Shown here in pieces: positions 8,342 to 17,984 of a stretch of 64,000 nucleotides of DNA. The stretch lies in NCBI RefSeq assembly GCF_003337215.1, contig NZ_QPIG01000001.1:1178001-1242000 (forward strand), given 5' to 3'. The notes under the pieces were generated by a model that saw nothing but the letters and a program-made list of their open reading frames with translations, searched no databases and was not told where the DNA came from. How positions within the stretch are numbered: the first letter of the stretch is position 1; every line of letters starts with the position of its first letter. The translations under genes and the position numbers were made by a program. Source of the DNA: Oceanihabitans sediminis (GTDB lineage: Bacteria; Bacteroidota; Bacteroidia; Flavobacteriales; Flavobacteriaceae).

Positions 8342-10975
8342 ATGAACATTCCATCAAAATATGATGCAAATAGTGTAGAAAGCAAGTGGTACAGCTACTG
8401 GTTAGAGAATAAATATTTTCATTCTACACCAGACGAAAGAGAACCTTATACCATTGTAATTCCTCCGCCAAACGTTACGGGAGTCTTACATATGGGGCAT
8501 ATGCTTAATAATACTATTCAAGATGTTTTAATCCGTCGTGCTAGATTATTAGGTAAAAATGCTTGTTGGGTACCGGGAACAGATCACGCATCTATTGCTA
8601 CAGAAGCAAAAGTTGTAGCAAAATTAAAAGAACAAGGAATAGATAAAAACGATTTAACTCGTGATGAATTTTTATCTCATGCTTGGGATTGGACAAATGA
8701 ATACGGAGGTGTAATCCTAGAGCAACTTAAAAAACTAGGATGTTCTTGCGATTGGGATAGAACGAAATTTACTATGGATGACGATATGTCTGAAGCAGTA
8801 ATCAAGGTGTTCGTTGATTTGTATGAAAAAGGATTGATTTATAGGGGTTACCGTATGGTAAACTGGGATCCGGAAGCAAAAACAACCCTTTCTGATGAAG
8901 AGGTAATCCACGAAGAGCGTCAAGGTAACCTATATTATATCAATTATAAAATAGAAGGAAGCGACGATACTTTAACAATTGCGACTACAAGACCAGAAAC
9001 TATTTTTGGAGATACTGCAATTTGTATCAATCCGGAAGACGAACGTTTTGCTCAATTACGTGGAAAGAAAGCAATAGTGCCAATTTGTAATCGTGTAATA
9101 CCGATTATAGAAGATGAATATGTAGATGTAGAGTTTGGTACTGGTTGTTTAAAAGTTACTCCAGCGCATGACGAGAATGATAAAAACCTTGGGGATAAAC
9201 ACCAATTAGAAGTTATAGATATTTTTCATGAGGACGCTACTTTAAATAGCTTCGGATTACAATTTGAAGGTCAAGATCGTTTTGTGGCAAGAAAAAATGT
9301 CGCTAAAGAATTAGAAGCATTAGGTGTTTTAGTAAAAACCGAAACACATTTAAATAAGGTAGGAACTTCAGAACGTACCAAAGCTGTTATCGAGCCTAGG
9401 TTAAGCGATCAGTGGTTCTTAAAAATGGAAGATCTTGTAAAACCAGCTATTAAAGCAGTTTTAGGGGAAGATGCAGAAATTAAACTGTTTCCAAAGAAAT
9501 TCGAAAATACCTACCGTCACTGGATGGAGAATATCCGTGATTGGAATATTTCTCGTCAGTTACTTTGGGGGCAACAAATTCCTGCGTATTTCTACGGCGA
9601 AGGAAAAGAAGATTTTGTAGTTGCAGAAAACATCGAATTAGCTCTTGAAAAAGCTAAAAAAGCAACCAATAATCCAGATTTAAAAGCATCGGACTTAAAT
9701 CAAGATACAGATGCTTTAGATACTTGGTTCTCTTCTTGGTTATGGCCAATGTCGGTTTTTGACGGAATAAGAAATCCCGAAAACGAAGAAATAAAATATT
9801 ACTACCCTACTAATGATTTAGTAACAGGACCAGACATTCTTTTCTTCTGGGTTGCTCGTATGATTATTGCAGGTTACGAATATAAAGACCAAAAACCTTT
9901 TAATAATGTGTATTTAACAGGATTGGTTCGTGATAAGCAAAGACGTAAAATGAGTAAGTCTCTTGGTAATTCACCAGATGCTTTAAAACTTATTGAAGAT
10001 TATGGAGCAGACGGTGTTCGTGTAGGTTTACTACTGAGTTCAGCTGCAGGAAACGATTTGATGTTTGACGAAGCGCTTTGTCAACAAGGAAAAGGATTAG
10101 GAAACAAAATATGGTCTGCTTTCTATCTTACAAACTTATGGGAAGTAGCAGATATCCAACAACCGCAATCCAGTAAAATTGCTATAGAGTGGTTTGAAGC
10201 AAAATTCCAAAAAGCACTTGTTGAAATTGAAGATCACTTTAGTAAATATCGTTTAAGCGATGCTTTAATGGCTATTTATAAACTTATTTATGATGATTTT
10301 GCATCTTGGTTATTAGAAATTGTTAAACCAGCATACCAACAGCCAATTGATGTGAAAACATATAATTCTGTAATAGCAAATTTTGAAGATATATTAAAAA
10401 TACTTCATCCGTTTATGCCGTTTATTACTGAAGAAATTTGGCAAACTATTGCAGAAAGAACGCCAGAAGAAGCTTTAATTGTAGCAACATGGCCAAAAGC
10501 TAAACCTATTAACGAAACTATAATTTCTCAGTTTGAATTCACGCAAGAAGTAGTTTCAGGAATTAGAACCATTAGAAAAGAAAAAAATATTGCTTTTAAA
10601 GATGCGATTGGTTTTTCTGTAATAAATAATGAAAACACAGAAGCAACTTTCGATGCTGTAATTCAGAAATTAGGAAACCTAGAAAGTGTAGACTATGTTT
10701 CTGAAGCTGTAGAAGGCGCTTTAACTTTCAGAGTAAAATCTAATGAGTATTTTATTCCAATGGTTGGAGCAATAGATGTAGAAGCTGAAATTAAGAAGTT
10801 AACAGAAGAATTAAATTATACCGAAGGCTTCTTGAAATCTGTTCAAAAGAAGCTATCTAATGAAAGATTTGTTGCAGGAGCTCCAGAGCAAGTAATTGCA
10901 AACGAGCGTAAAAAAGAAGCGGATGCTTTAGCGAAAATTGAAACACTTAAAACTAGTTTAGCTAGTTTAAAATAA
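8342..10975 (+). CDS. valS: Valyl-tRNA synthetase
   Basis: Class Ia synthetase that charges tRNA-Val and edits Thr. The protein has 877 residues, typical of ValRS. It has the HIGH-type motif HMGH (50-53, in [14 protein letters not shown]), an editing CP1 domain (about 190-350; [15 protein letters not shown]), the KMSKS motif (536-540), an anticodon-binding helical domain, and a C-terminal coiled coil (about 805-877) that contacts the tRNA. The upstream in-frame TTG at 8306 is rejected because it overlaps the promoter and the family starts near MNIPSKYD. It is monocistronic, with its own promoter and a terminator at 10981-11015. Confidence 0.98.
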   Translation: MNIPSKYDANSVESKWYSYWLENKYFHSTPDEREPYTIVIPPPNVTGVLHMGHMLNNTIQDVLIRRARLLGKNACWVPGTDHASIATEAKVVAKLKEQGIDKNDLTRDEFLSHAWDWTNEYGGVILEQLKKLGCSCDWDRTKFTMDDDMSEAVIKVFVDLYEKGLIYRGYRMVNWDPEAKTTLSDEEVIHEERQGNLYYINYKIEGSDDTLTIATTRPETIFGDTAICINPEDERFAQLRGKKAIVPICNRVIPIIEDEYVDVEFGTGCLKVTPAHDENDKNLGDKHQLEVIDIFHEDATLNSFGLQFEGQDRFVARKNVAKELEALGVLVKTETHLNKVGTSERTKAVIEPRLSDQWFLKMEDLVKPAIKAVLGEDAEIKLFPKKFENTYRHWMENIRDWNISRQLLWGQQIPAYFYGEGKEDFVVAENIELALEKAKKATNNPDLKASDLNQDTDALDTWFSSWLWPMSVFDGIRNPENEEIKYYYPTNDLVTGPDILFFWVARMIIAGYEYKDQKPFNNVYLTGLVRDKQRRKMSKSLGNSPDALKLIEDYGADGVRVGLLLSSAAGNDLMFDEALCQQGKGLGNKIWSAFYLTNLWEVADIQQPQSSKIAIEWFEAKFQKALVEIEDHFSKYRLSDALMAIYKLIYDDFASWLLEIVKPAYQQPIDVKTYNSVIANFEDILKILHPFMPFITEEIWQTIAERTPEEALIVATWPKAKPINETIISQFEFTQEVVSGIRTIRKEKNIAFKDAIGFSVINNENTEATFDAVIQKLGNLESVDYVSEAVEGALTFRVKSNEYFIPMVGAIDVEAEIKKLTEELNYTEGFLKSVQKKLSNERFVAGAPEQVIANERKKEADALAKIETLKTSLASLK

Positions 10976-10980
10976 AACGC

Positions 10981-11015
10981 AAACCCACAGACTTACCTCA
11001 AGTTTGTGGGTTTTT
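10981..11015 (+). terminator. Terminator after valS
   Basis: The inverted repeat AAACCCACA...TGTGGGTTT, followed by a T run, begins six bases after the valS stop. The next gene starts only seven bases further on, so that gene needs a promoter inside or upstream of this hairpin, or read-through. Confidence 0.85.
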
Positions 11016-11021
11016 ACTTTA

Positions 11022-11825
11022 ATGAAAAGAAAACTATACTCCTTACTAGCCTTATTAATTCTTGTTGCAGTTTATGCCTATGATGCATATTTTGATAAAA
11101 AGATTGAGGTTCAACATATAGAAAGTGGTGCTGCTGTAAAAACAGATACAAACGAGTTTTTCCTCCCTACAAGTACAACAGGGCAAGTAGTACACCATGA
11201 AGGTTATTCTTTAAGTTATAGTGAAGCACATGAACAAGCAGAGTGGGTTGCTTATGAGTTGAAAAAATCCCACCTATCTAACTCCAATTTTAAAAGACCT
11301 TATTTTGAAGTAGATAAAGCAGTAAAAACTAAGGCCGCACATTGGCGAAATTATAAGCAATCTGGTTATGATCGCGGACATCTTTGTCCGGCAGGAGACA
11401 GAAGATATAGTAAGGCTGCACACGATGAGACATTTTTAACATCTAATATCTCTCCGCAAGAGCATGAGTTTAACGCAGGAATATGGAATAGGTTGGAACA
11501 GAAAACTCGTTATTGGGCAAGTAAGTACGATGGGGTATTTGTTGTTACTGGCGGAGTTTTAAAAGGAGATATGAAAACCATAGGCGAAGAAAATGTAGCG
11601 GTACCTAATTATTTCTATAAAGTGCTAATAGATAATAATACCGGGAAAACGAAAATGTTAGCTTTCTTAATACCTCATAAAGATTCTAATGAACCACTCT
11701 ACAACTTCGTGGTTTCTGTAGATAAAATTGAAGAACTAACAGGAATTGATTTCTTCCATCAATTAGAGGACTCTATAGAAAATACTTTAGAAGCTTCAGC
11801 AGATTATAAACATTGGAGTTTTTAG
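11022..11825 (+). CDS. DNA/RNA non-specific endonuclease (NUC1 family)
   Basis: A 267-residue protein with an N-terminal membrane anchor or uncleaved signal (MKRKLYSLLALLILVAVYAY). The beta-beta-alpha-Me nuclease domain carries the DRGH motif (YDRGHLCPAGDRR) with general base His120. A metal-binding Asn is expected in the downstream EHEFNAGIWNRLE helix. It should cut single- and double-stranded DNA and RNA outside the cytoplasm, for nutrient scavenging or biofilm DNA turnover. I chose the ATG at 11022; an upstream in-frame start would lie in the valS terminator. No promoter consensus was found just upstream. Confidence 0.92.
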   Translation: MKRKLYSLLALLILVAVYAYDAYFDKKIEVQHIESGAAVKTDTNEFFLPTSTTGQVVHHEGYSLSYSEAHEQAEWVAYELKKSHLSNSNFKRPYFEVDKAVKTKAAHWRNYKQSGYDRGHLCPAGDRRYSKAAHDETFLTSNISPQEHEFNAGIWNRLEQKTRYWASKYDGVFVVTGGVLKGDMKTIGEENVAVPNYFYKVLIDNNTGKTKMLAFLIPHKDSNEPLYNFVVSVDKIEELTGIDFFHQLEDSIENTLEASADYKHWSF

Positions 11826-11968
11826 TAGAAATCTAATGCTTTTTACTTTTTATGAAGCTTAATTCCTTTGATTAAAAGGAGTTAGGGGAGTTTTTTGTGT
11901 GTTTTGTCGGGAATATCCGTGCTTCATCGAAAAGATTTAATTCTCAATTAACATCATATATTAATTGG

Positions 11969-11976
11969 TACTTTTG
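11969..11976 (+). promoter_or_regulatory. -7 promoter element of the large secreted protein gene
   Basis: TACTTTTG matches TAnnTTTG perfectly, 23 bases before the ATG at 12000. The 170-base gap before it holds only a weak AT-rich hairpin near 11862-11882. Confidence 0.6.
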
Positions 11977-11999
11977 CAGGCCCAAAATTTTTGATAAAT

Positions 12000-14900
12000 A
12001 TGATGAACAAGTACCTTAAAATCTTCACTTTAACTTTATTTAGCTTTTTATTTAACCCATTGTTTTCTCAAGCCCAAGTTCCAAACGGACCTGGTGGGGT
12101 TGGTTCAACAGATGGGGCTTCAGATTTAGTGTTGTGGTTGGATGCAAATTCACTTAATCAAGCAGATAATTCTGAAGTGACTACTTGGAGTGATAATTCT
12201 GGTTATGTAAATACGGCTAGAGCACCTTTAGGAACTGGGCCAATGTTTATTTCAAACCAGATTAATGGATACCCTGAAGTTCGTTTCGATAAATATAATT
12301 CAGAAAGATTAGGAGTGAATGATGCTGTATCATTAAAGCCAAATACTATATCGGTGTTTGTTGTTGGAAATTTAACTAGTAATACAGATAAGTGGGGTGG
12401 TTTTGTGAGTAAAACTTCTAATTCTACTTGGCTAGATGGTTTTGCTTTGGTTAGAAATAATGGTGAAGCATCAGTTGGAGGCTATGTGAGAGATTGGAAT
12501 TTAAATAAAGTTACTACTGCAGTTTCTTATGAGCAGAACTATATACTTAATTTAGACTACGATAAAGATTATGTTCGTTTGTTTAAAAATGAAAACTTTG
12601 AGGATAATGACCGTGTTTATTTTAATCGAATTAATCATAGTAGTGAAAAGTTATGGCTTGGTTGGGTAGATGGGGCATATGGAGGGCATTATTTAGATGG
12701 AGACATTGCTGAAACTATAATATTAAAAAGAAATGTTAATGATGCAGAACGCATAATTATACATAATTACTTATCAGCAAAATATAATATTCCACTTGAA
12801 GAAAATGATTTGTATGTACATGATAAACATGAAAACGGAAATTTTGATCATCATGTAGCTGGTATTGCTAGTGTTAATAACGAGGAGCATTTTGAATCTC
12901 AGGGTACAGGAATAATACGTGTAAAGAGACCTGATGGAAATATTAATAATAATGGAAAACCTAAATATTTTTTTTGGGGGCAAAATAGAAAAGAGCAAGA
13001 CTATAAGTTTGATAAAACTGTTGATGGAGATGATGGTTATACATACCTAAATACAATATGGAGGGTTAGTAAAAGTGCTAGTAGAAATAGTAGAGGCAAC
13101 GGAAACAATAATGGCGGAGGAAACAATAATGGCGGAGGAAACGGTAATGGAGGAGGAAACGGTAATGGAGGAGGAAACGGTAATGGAGGAACCAATCTTG
13201 GCTCTATCAATATGTCAATTGATATTTCAAATATTATTAACCTTTCAGATATTTTTGAAAAGTGTTATTTTGAAGGATTAGAACTAGTTATTGGTAGTGA
13301 TTCTTATAATTATAACACAGCAACAATAACTGATTACGATTATAATTCTTTGTTTTCTGAAACAACACATCATGTTTTAGAAATTAGCGAAGATGGACAT
13401 TTAGCTACTGTTAATGATTTAGATATTGGGAACAACAGTCACTTTACTTTACGATATAAAAAGAAAGTTATAATTTGGGACGGCACAAGTTTTACTGGAG
13501 GCTCTGGGGTTAGTGGAGCACCTAATGAGTCGGATTATGATAAACTCTTAATAATTAAACGTGGTCAGCCTGCAGAGTTATCTAATAATGCATACGTTTG
13601 TGAGATAGAAGTTAAGAACGGAGCTACTTTAAATGTTGCAGATGGTGTTGAATTAACTGTGCAGAATGGAATTCATATTAAAAATAATGGAACTATTGAT
13701 TTGCTAGGAGAAGCTCAACTTATTCAAAAGCATGAAGGGGAGTCTCAAAATTCTGGTTCTGGAAAGCTTAAAATAAGACAGCAAGGAACTACGAATCATT
13801 ATAATTATAATTATTGGAGTTCACCAGTAAATACAGATGGTACATGGAAAATTGGTGATTTAGCAAAGGATAACGGGTCTGCTGTTTTTGTAAATGGACA
13901 TGATCCTACCTACACACCTTTTTCTGATACATCAGTAGAAATAACCAGGAGATGGTTGTATACATATAATGCATCTGAAAATCTTGCTAATGGAATAACA
14001 GGTTGGAGTAGGATAAATGAAAATACTCCTATAGAACCTGGAATTGGTTATACTATGAAAGGTCCTAAACGATTTAGAGATGATGAGGTTTATGACCATA
14101 CTCAGAAAGAGGAATATGTGTTTTCAGGAGAAGCAAATAGTGGGGATTATGAATATACTAATATAACAGCAAATCATGACTTCTTAGTAGGTAACCCATA
14201 TCCTTCAGCAATAAGTGCTAGCCGTTTTATAGAACTGAATAAAGGTGTAATAAATGGAGCATTGTATTTTTATGAACAGTTTGAAAATAATGATACACAT
14301 GTTTGGAGGCAGTACCAGGGAGGTTATGCTACCATAAATTTATTAACAGGTGTTGCTGCAGCGGCGAGTCCTCATGAATATGGAAGTGGTTTAGGAAGTC
14401 AATCTAAAGGTGCTCCAACAGATAATATTGCTGTGGGGCAAGGATTTTTTGTAAATACTAAAAGTAACCCTGTCGGTTCATTGAAATTCAATAACGATAT
14501 ACGTGTTTTTGCAAAAGAGTCATTAGACGAATCTGTTTTTTATAGAAATGAAACCAATATAAACTCTGAAGACACTAGAACCAAATTCTGGTTGTTTTTC
14601 ACGGATCCTGCAGGTAGGTCTAGAGAAATTGCTTTAGGATATGATGAAAACGCATCAAGTGGATATGATGATGGTTACGATGCTATTGATTATAGTGATT
14701 ATCCGGATAGTATGTTATGGTATCTTCCAGAACACGCTTTAGTTATTCAAGGGTTAAGCTCTTTTAATATAGAAGACGTGATTCCTCTTACTATTAAAGT
14801 AACAACACCAGGTGCCTATACTATTGGTTTAAATGACACCCTAAACTTCCCAGAAAACACTCCAATCTTTTTAAAAGATTTACATTCGGATGTATATTAT

Positions 14901-15248
14901 AACTTAAAAGAAGGGGATGCAACTATTCATTTTGAGGCAGGAACTTATAATGATCAATATGCTATTGTATATCAACAAGAAAATTTAGGTATTGATAATC
15001 ATGAAGAAGTCAAGTCTGTTTCTGTAATGTTTGACGAAAACGCAGATACACTTGAGTTACTTGGTATAGCAGATTTAAATAACCTTAAGGCTGCTTCTAT
15101 ATATTCTATAGATGGTAAGTTGGTGAGTTCTTATAGTGTGTTTGATTCCAAAGTATTGTCTGTGTCTAATTTAAGTGACGGAGTCTATATCCTAAAATTA
15201 GAAATGAAGAACGGAGCAAGTGATAATATCAAGTTTGTGAAGTTCTAG
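12000..15248 (+). CDS. Large T9SS-secreted protein with LamG-like domain and Gly/Asn repeats
   Basis: A 1082-residue protein with a signal peptide ending at SQAQ (about residues 1-26). An N-terminal concanavalin/LamG-like domain follows (about 40-255; DLVLWLDANSLN and LWLGWVDGAYGGHYLDGDIAE). After IWRVSKSAS comes a Gly/Asn-rich tract (residues 368-397) encoded by an 18-bp tandem repeat. The long middle region (NYWSSPVN, FLVGNPYPSAISA) is typical of large Flavobacterial surface proteins. A T9SS type A sorting domain (about 1015-1082; SIYSIDGKLVSSY, LSDGVYILKLE) would direct it across the outer membrane. It is probably an adhesin or matrix protein; its ligand is unknown. The TTG at 11991 is rejected in favour of the tandem ATGs at 12000 and 12003. 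Confidence 0.85.
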   Translation: MMNKYLKIFTLTLFSFLFNPLFSQAQVPNGPGGVGSTDGASDLVLWLDANSLNQADNSEVTTWSDNSGYVNTARAPLGTGPMFISNQINGYPEVRFDKYNSERLGVNDAVSLKPNTISVFVVGNLTSNTDKWGGFVSKTSNSTWLDGFALVRNNGEASVGGYVRDWNLNKVTTAVSYEQNYILNLDYDKDYVRLFKNENFEDNDRVYFNRINHSSEKLWLGWVDGAYGGHYLDGDIAETIILKRNVNDAERIIIHNYLSAKYNIPLEENDLYVHDKHENGNFDHHVAGIASVNNEEHFESQGTGIIRVKRPDGNINNNGKPKYFFWGQNRKEQDYKFDKTVDGDDGYTYLNTIWRVSKSASRNSRGNGNNNGGGNNNGGGNGNGGGNGNGGGNGNGGTNLGSINMSIDISNIINLSDIFEKCYFEGLELVIGSDSYNYNTATITDYDYNSLFSETTHHVLEISEDGHLATVNDLDIGNNSHFTLRYKKKVIIWDGTSFTGGSGVSGAPNESDYDKLLIIKRGQPAELSNNAYVCEIEVKNGATLNVADGVELTVQNGIHIKNNGTIDLLGEAQLIQKHEGESQNSGSGKLKIRQQGTTNHYNYNYWSSPVNTDGTWKIGDLAKDNGSAVFVNGHDPTYTPFSDTSVEITRRWLYTYNASENLANGITGWSRINENTPIEPGIGYTMKGPKRFRDDEVYDHTQKEEYVFSGEANSGDYEYTNITANHDFLVGNPYPSAISASRFIELNKGVINGALYFYEQFENNDTHVWRQYQGGYATINLLTGVAAAASPHEYGSGLGSQSKGAPTDNIAVGQGFFVNTKSNPVGSLKFNNDIRVFAKESLDESVFYRNETNINSEDTRTKFWLFFTDPAGRSREIALGYDENASSGYDDGYDAIDYSDYPDSMLWYLPEHALVIQGLSSFNIEDVIPLTIKVTTPGAYTIGLNDTLNFPENTPIFLKDLHSDVYYNLKEGDATIHFEAGTYNDQYAIVYQQENLGIDNHEEVKSVSVMFDENADTLELLGIADLNNLKAASIYSIDGKLVSSYSVFDSKVLSVSNLSDGVYILKLEMKNGASDNIKFVKF
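13101..13190 (+). repeat. Five tandem 18-bp repeats in the secreted-protein gene
   Basis: Five head-to-tail 18-base units: two copies of GGAAACAATAATGGCGGA and three of GGAAACGGTAATGGAGGA, encoding Gly-Asn-rich hexapeptides (GNNNGG and GNGNGG). Copies within each subtype are identical, which points to recent expansion. Each unit is a multiple of three, so gain or loss changes linker length without a frameshift. Confidence 0.95.
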
Positions 15249-15268
15249 AAATTATATGAATGAAATAT

Positions 15269-15306
15269 AAAAAGCCCTTTTAGTTAAGTACTGAAAGGGC
15301 TTTTTT
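15269..15306. terminator. Bidirectional terminator overlapping the end of the glycosyltransferase gene
   Basis: The inverted repeat AAAAAGCCCTTT...GAAAGGGCTTTTTT has A and T runs on both sides. It ends the secreted-protein gene on the + strand. Its right arm encodes the last residues (KSPFST) of the glycosyltransferase on the minus strand, so the stop codon of that gene lies within the hairpin loop. Confidence 0.85.
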
Positions 15307-16171
15307 GTTTTTTCAATTTTTCTAGCATACCGTTCCATCGGAGTTTTCTAATAAATGCTCCTTGTTCTTCGGATACTAAATAATCTACCTTTTCTCTTTT
15401 TGCTTTTAAATAACCAGCCATATAGTCTTTAAACAGTTCGAAGCTTCCTTTTTTATAAGCTAATTTTATAGCGGAAATAAGAGTGATTGTAAATCCGTAG
15501 TGCATTTTGTACATAGCTTCTCCTTGTAGGTGTTTTGAGGCTTTATTATAGCTAATGCCAGTAGGTTTTAAATGCTTTACATGTAGGGTTTCGTCTGTAA
15601 GTATTTCCCAATCGTAATATTTAGATAATAGCTCGTCAATAGTATCCCATCCCATTGAAGGTTTTAGTTTTCCTATCTGTTCAAAACACTCTTTTTTATA
15701 AGCTTTTAAAGCTCCTCGAATATGGTCTTTTCTTGTTAGGTTTTCTAAAATCCATTCCTTGTTTTTTTTAATATAGCAGAAACCAGAAGCCATGCCAAGT
15801 CTTTTGTTTGCCTTAAAATGATCGGCTAACTTTTCTAAATAATTGCTAGGGAATATTAAATCCGCATCAAATTTGCAAATCACATCATAATCCTCATCTA
15901 GCGTTTCATAGCCCTTATAAAAGGCATTGATGATTTTCGCTCCAGGAAGATGTTTATCTGAGGAATTACTATTTACTAAAGAAATCCAATTGTGTTCTTC
16001 CTGAAAATCAGATACAATCTTTTCGGTATTGTCGGTAGAATGATCATTAACTACCACTAATCTCTTAGGAAGTAAAGTTTGATTCGCTAGAGAGCTTAGC
16101 GTTTGTTCTATAAACTTTTCTTCATTGTGTGCAGGTATAACGATATAGAAATCCATATTGTTGATTAGCAT
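15284..16171 (-). CDS. Family 2 glycosyltransferase
   Basis: A soluble GT2-fold protein of about 295 residues. Visible are the N-terminal IVIPAHNEEKFI, LVVVNDHSTDNTE, the DxD motif in VICKFDADLIFPSNYL, and a C-terminal helical part (RKLRWNGMLEKL). The start may be ATG at 16171, which directly follows the TAA of the upstream gene, or ATG at 16156, giving MDFYIVIPAHN. The close packing with the methyltransferase and the KAS III-like gene suggests an operon making a glycosylated lipid or small molecule. The acceptor is unknown. Confidence 0.82.
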   Translation of the reverse strand: MLINNMDFYIVIPAHNEEKFIEQTLSSLANQTLLPKRLVVVNDHSTDNTEKIVSDFQEEHNWISLVNSNSSDKHLPGAKIINAFYKGYETLDEDYDVICKFDADLIFPSNYLEKLADHFKANKRLGMASGFCYIKKNKEWILENLTRKDHIRGALKAYKKECFEQIGKLKPSMGWDTIDELLSKYYDWEILTDETLHVKHLKPTGISYNKASKHLQGEAMYKMHYGFTITLISAIKLAYKKGSFELFKDYMAGYLKAKREKVDYLVSEEQGAFIRKLRWNGMLEKLKKQKSPFST

Positions 16172-16708
16172 TTAGAGGTTGGATTCTTCTACTCTTTCAG
16201 CATAAACAATATAATATCTAGGGGTGAAGAAACGTAAAATAGGTCTAATTCCAATTTTCTTGGTAGGATTGGTCCATTTTTGCATGTCTATGATTTTCCA
16301 ACCAGCTTTTTCTAAAAGCCAGTCAAACTGCCAATCTTCAAACTCGTGAAAATGTCTGTCTCGCATATCGGTTTTACTTCTGTATGCAGAAGCAAACCAG
16401 AGTTTAAGCGGTACACTAGCGACTAATTTGTCTGCTTTAATGCTTTGTAAGACAGTAAATGGTGAAAGTAGATGCTCGAAAATTTCAAAAGCTGTAACTA
16501 CCGTCGCATCCGATTTTTCTATTGTTTGTGTGTCTAAATCTAAATCTTCACCCTTGGTGTTTTCCACCGAGTATCCATTATCTTTCATGATTTTAGAAAA
16601 TGGGTTTTCAACTCCTAGGTCTAAGATTTTAGCTTGAGGTTCAATATGTTTGGTTAGAAATTCTGCTGTTAGTTTAAAGCGTTTGTTGGGGTATGTTTTT
16701 TCGTACAT
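16172..16708 (-). CDS. SAM-dependent methyltransferase, class I
   Basis: A 178-residue protein with a minimal Rossmann methyltransferase core. Motif I reads AKILDLGVENPF (about residues 33-44), which lacks the second Gly of the usual DxGxG. An acidic GEDLDLDTQ follows at the motif II position, and VVTAFEIFEHLLSP (about 69-82) resembles the motif found in UbiG-like small-molecule methyltransferases. Its stop abuts the glycosyltransferase ATG and its start is 34 bases from the KAS III-like gene, so the three are probably one transcript. Substrate unknown. Confidence 0.78.
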   Translation of the reverse strand: MYEKTYPNKRFKLTAEFLTKHIEPQAKILDLGVENPFSKIMKDNGYSVENTKGEDLDLDTQTIEKSDATVVTAFEIFEHLLSPFTVLQSIKADKLVASVPLKLWFASAYRSKTDMRDRHFHEFEDWQFDWLLEKAGWKIIDMQKWTNPTKKIGIRPILRFFTPRYYIVYAERVEESNL

Positions 16709-16742
16709 CTTCAGTTTCTGTAAATTAGTATGTCCATACTAA

Positions 16743-17801
16743 TTAATATTTATAAACGATAGCATTGATATTCATTCCAGCTCCAACACTAGCAAACATA
16801 ATAAGATCTCCTTTGTTAATGCTTTGCCCTTCTAGCTTCCCTTTTAAAATCATATCGTATAAGGTAGGTACGGTAGCAACGCTAGAATTTCCAAGCATGC
16901 TTATGGTCATGGGCATGATATCTTGAGGCATTTCCATATCATATAACTTGTAGAATCGTTGTACGATAGCTTCATCCATTTTTTCATTGGCTTGGTGGAT
17001 AAGTATTTTCTTTAAATCTTTTATCTCATAACCGCTATTGTCTAAACAAGCTTTCATAGCTGCTGGTACTTGGTTTAAAGCGAATTCGTAAATCTTTCTA
17101 CCATACATCTTGATGTATTTACGATGGTCTTTACTTTCCGGGTTGTTTGTTTCACCAAAGTAAATAAAATGTGCTTCATCTACTGTATGGGTAGCACTTA
17201 CTTGGTTGATTATTCCTCCTTCTTCCTTTGTTTCTTCAAGAATAACTGCTCCTGCACCATCACTATAAATCATGGAGTCTCTATCGTGTTTATCAACTAC
17301 GCGAGATAAGGTTTCAGCGCCAATAATTAAACATTTTTTTGCTAAACCGGCTTTAATGAAAGCACTAGCGTGAATAACTCCTTGGTTCCAACCTGGGCAC
17401 CCAAAAAGTAAATCGTAAGCCACACATTTAGGGCTTCTTATTCCTAATAAATGCTTTACTCGTGAGCCAATACTAGGTACCGTATCACTTTGTTCAGTAT
17501 TGTGTTTTATATCTCCATAATTATGCCCTACAATAATATAGTCTAGCTCTTCTGGATTTATATTTGCGTCTTCAATGGCTTTCTTTGCGGCATAAAAAGC
17601 AAGGTCTGAAGTTGTTAGATGCTCTTCAGTATAACGGCGCTCTTTAATTCCAGTAATGGCTTTAAATTTCTGAATAATAACCTCATTTTTCTGTTTGATG
17701 GAACTACCATCTGTATTAAGAAATTCGTTTTGGTTGAAATCCTCATTTTTTTTAACAACGTCTGGTACGTAGCTTCCAGTTCCTGTTATTTTTATTGCCA
17801 T
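16743..17801 (-). CDS. 3-oxoacyl-ACP synthase III-like ketosynthase (FabH family)
   Basis: A 352-residue thiolase-fold ketosynthase. The catalytic triad is visible: Cys135 in LLFGCPGWNQG, His269 in ILIHQANEKMDE, and the Asn in MLGNSSVATVPTLYD near residue 299. FabH enzymes condense an acyl-CoA with malonyl-ACP. This paralogue has an N-terminal insertion (about residues 25-50) and a partner set (methyltransferase, glycosyltransferase) unlike the fatty-acid operon, so a specialised acyl product is likely. This is inferred from context and not shown by sequence. Confidence 0.87.
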   Translation of the reverse strand: MAIKITGTGSYVPDVVKKNEDFNQNEFLNTDGSSIKQKNEVIIQKFKAITGIKERRYTEEHLTTSDLAFYAAKKAIEDANINPEELDYIIVGHNYGDIKHNTEQSDTVPSIGSRVKHLLGIRSPKCVAYDLLFGCPGWNQGVIHASAFIKAGLAKKCLIIGAETLSRVVDKHDRDSMIYSDGAGAVILEETKEEGGIINQVSATHTVDEAHFIYFGETNNPESKDHRKYIKMYGRKIYEFALNQVPAAMKACLDNSGYEIKDLKKILIHQANEKMDEAIVQRFYKLYDMEMPQDIMPMTISMLGNSSVATVPTLYDMILKGKLEGQSINKGDLIMFASVGAGMNINAIVYKY

Positions 17802-17935
17802 GATCTTTTATTGATTAATTGTACTACTTATACGAAATTAGTTAATAATAATTTAACTAAATCATGTTTTACTATTATTAGTCGCTTATTTTTCTAAAAC
17901 CTAAATTTAAGAAGGAAATTTAAAATATGATAAAA

Positions 17936-17961
17936 AAAGCCTTCAAAAATTGAAGGCTTTC
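17936..17961 (-). terminator. Terminator after gcvP
   Basis: The inverted repeat AAAGCCTTCAA...TTGAAGGCTTT, followed by a T run on the minus strand, lies 24 bases beyond the gcvP stop. Confidence 0.85.
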
Positions 17962-17984
17962 TTATAATTAAAATTCACATTGTC

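Noticed and set aside
11004-11021. Longer N-terminus of the endonuclease from an upstream in-frame start
   Set aside because: It would lie in the valS terminator; the signal-anchor sequence starts at 11022.
11862-11882. AT-rich inverted repeat after the endonuclease gene as a terminator
   Set aside because: The stem is imperfect and no T run follows directly.
13075-13281. Repeat-rich + strand frame overlapping the 18-bp repeats
   Set aside because: It is an alternative frame of the repeat inside the 1082-residue secreted protein; its composition is only Glu/Thr-rich by repeat.
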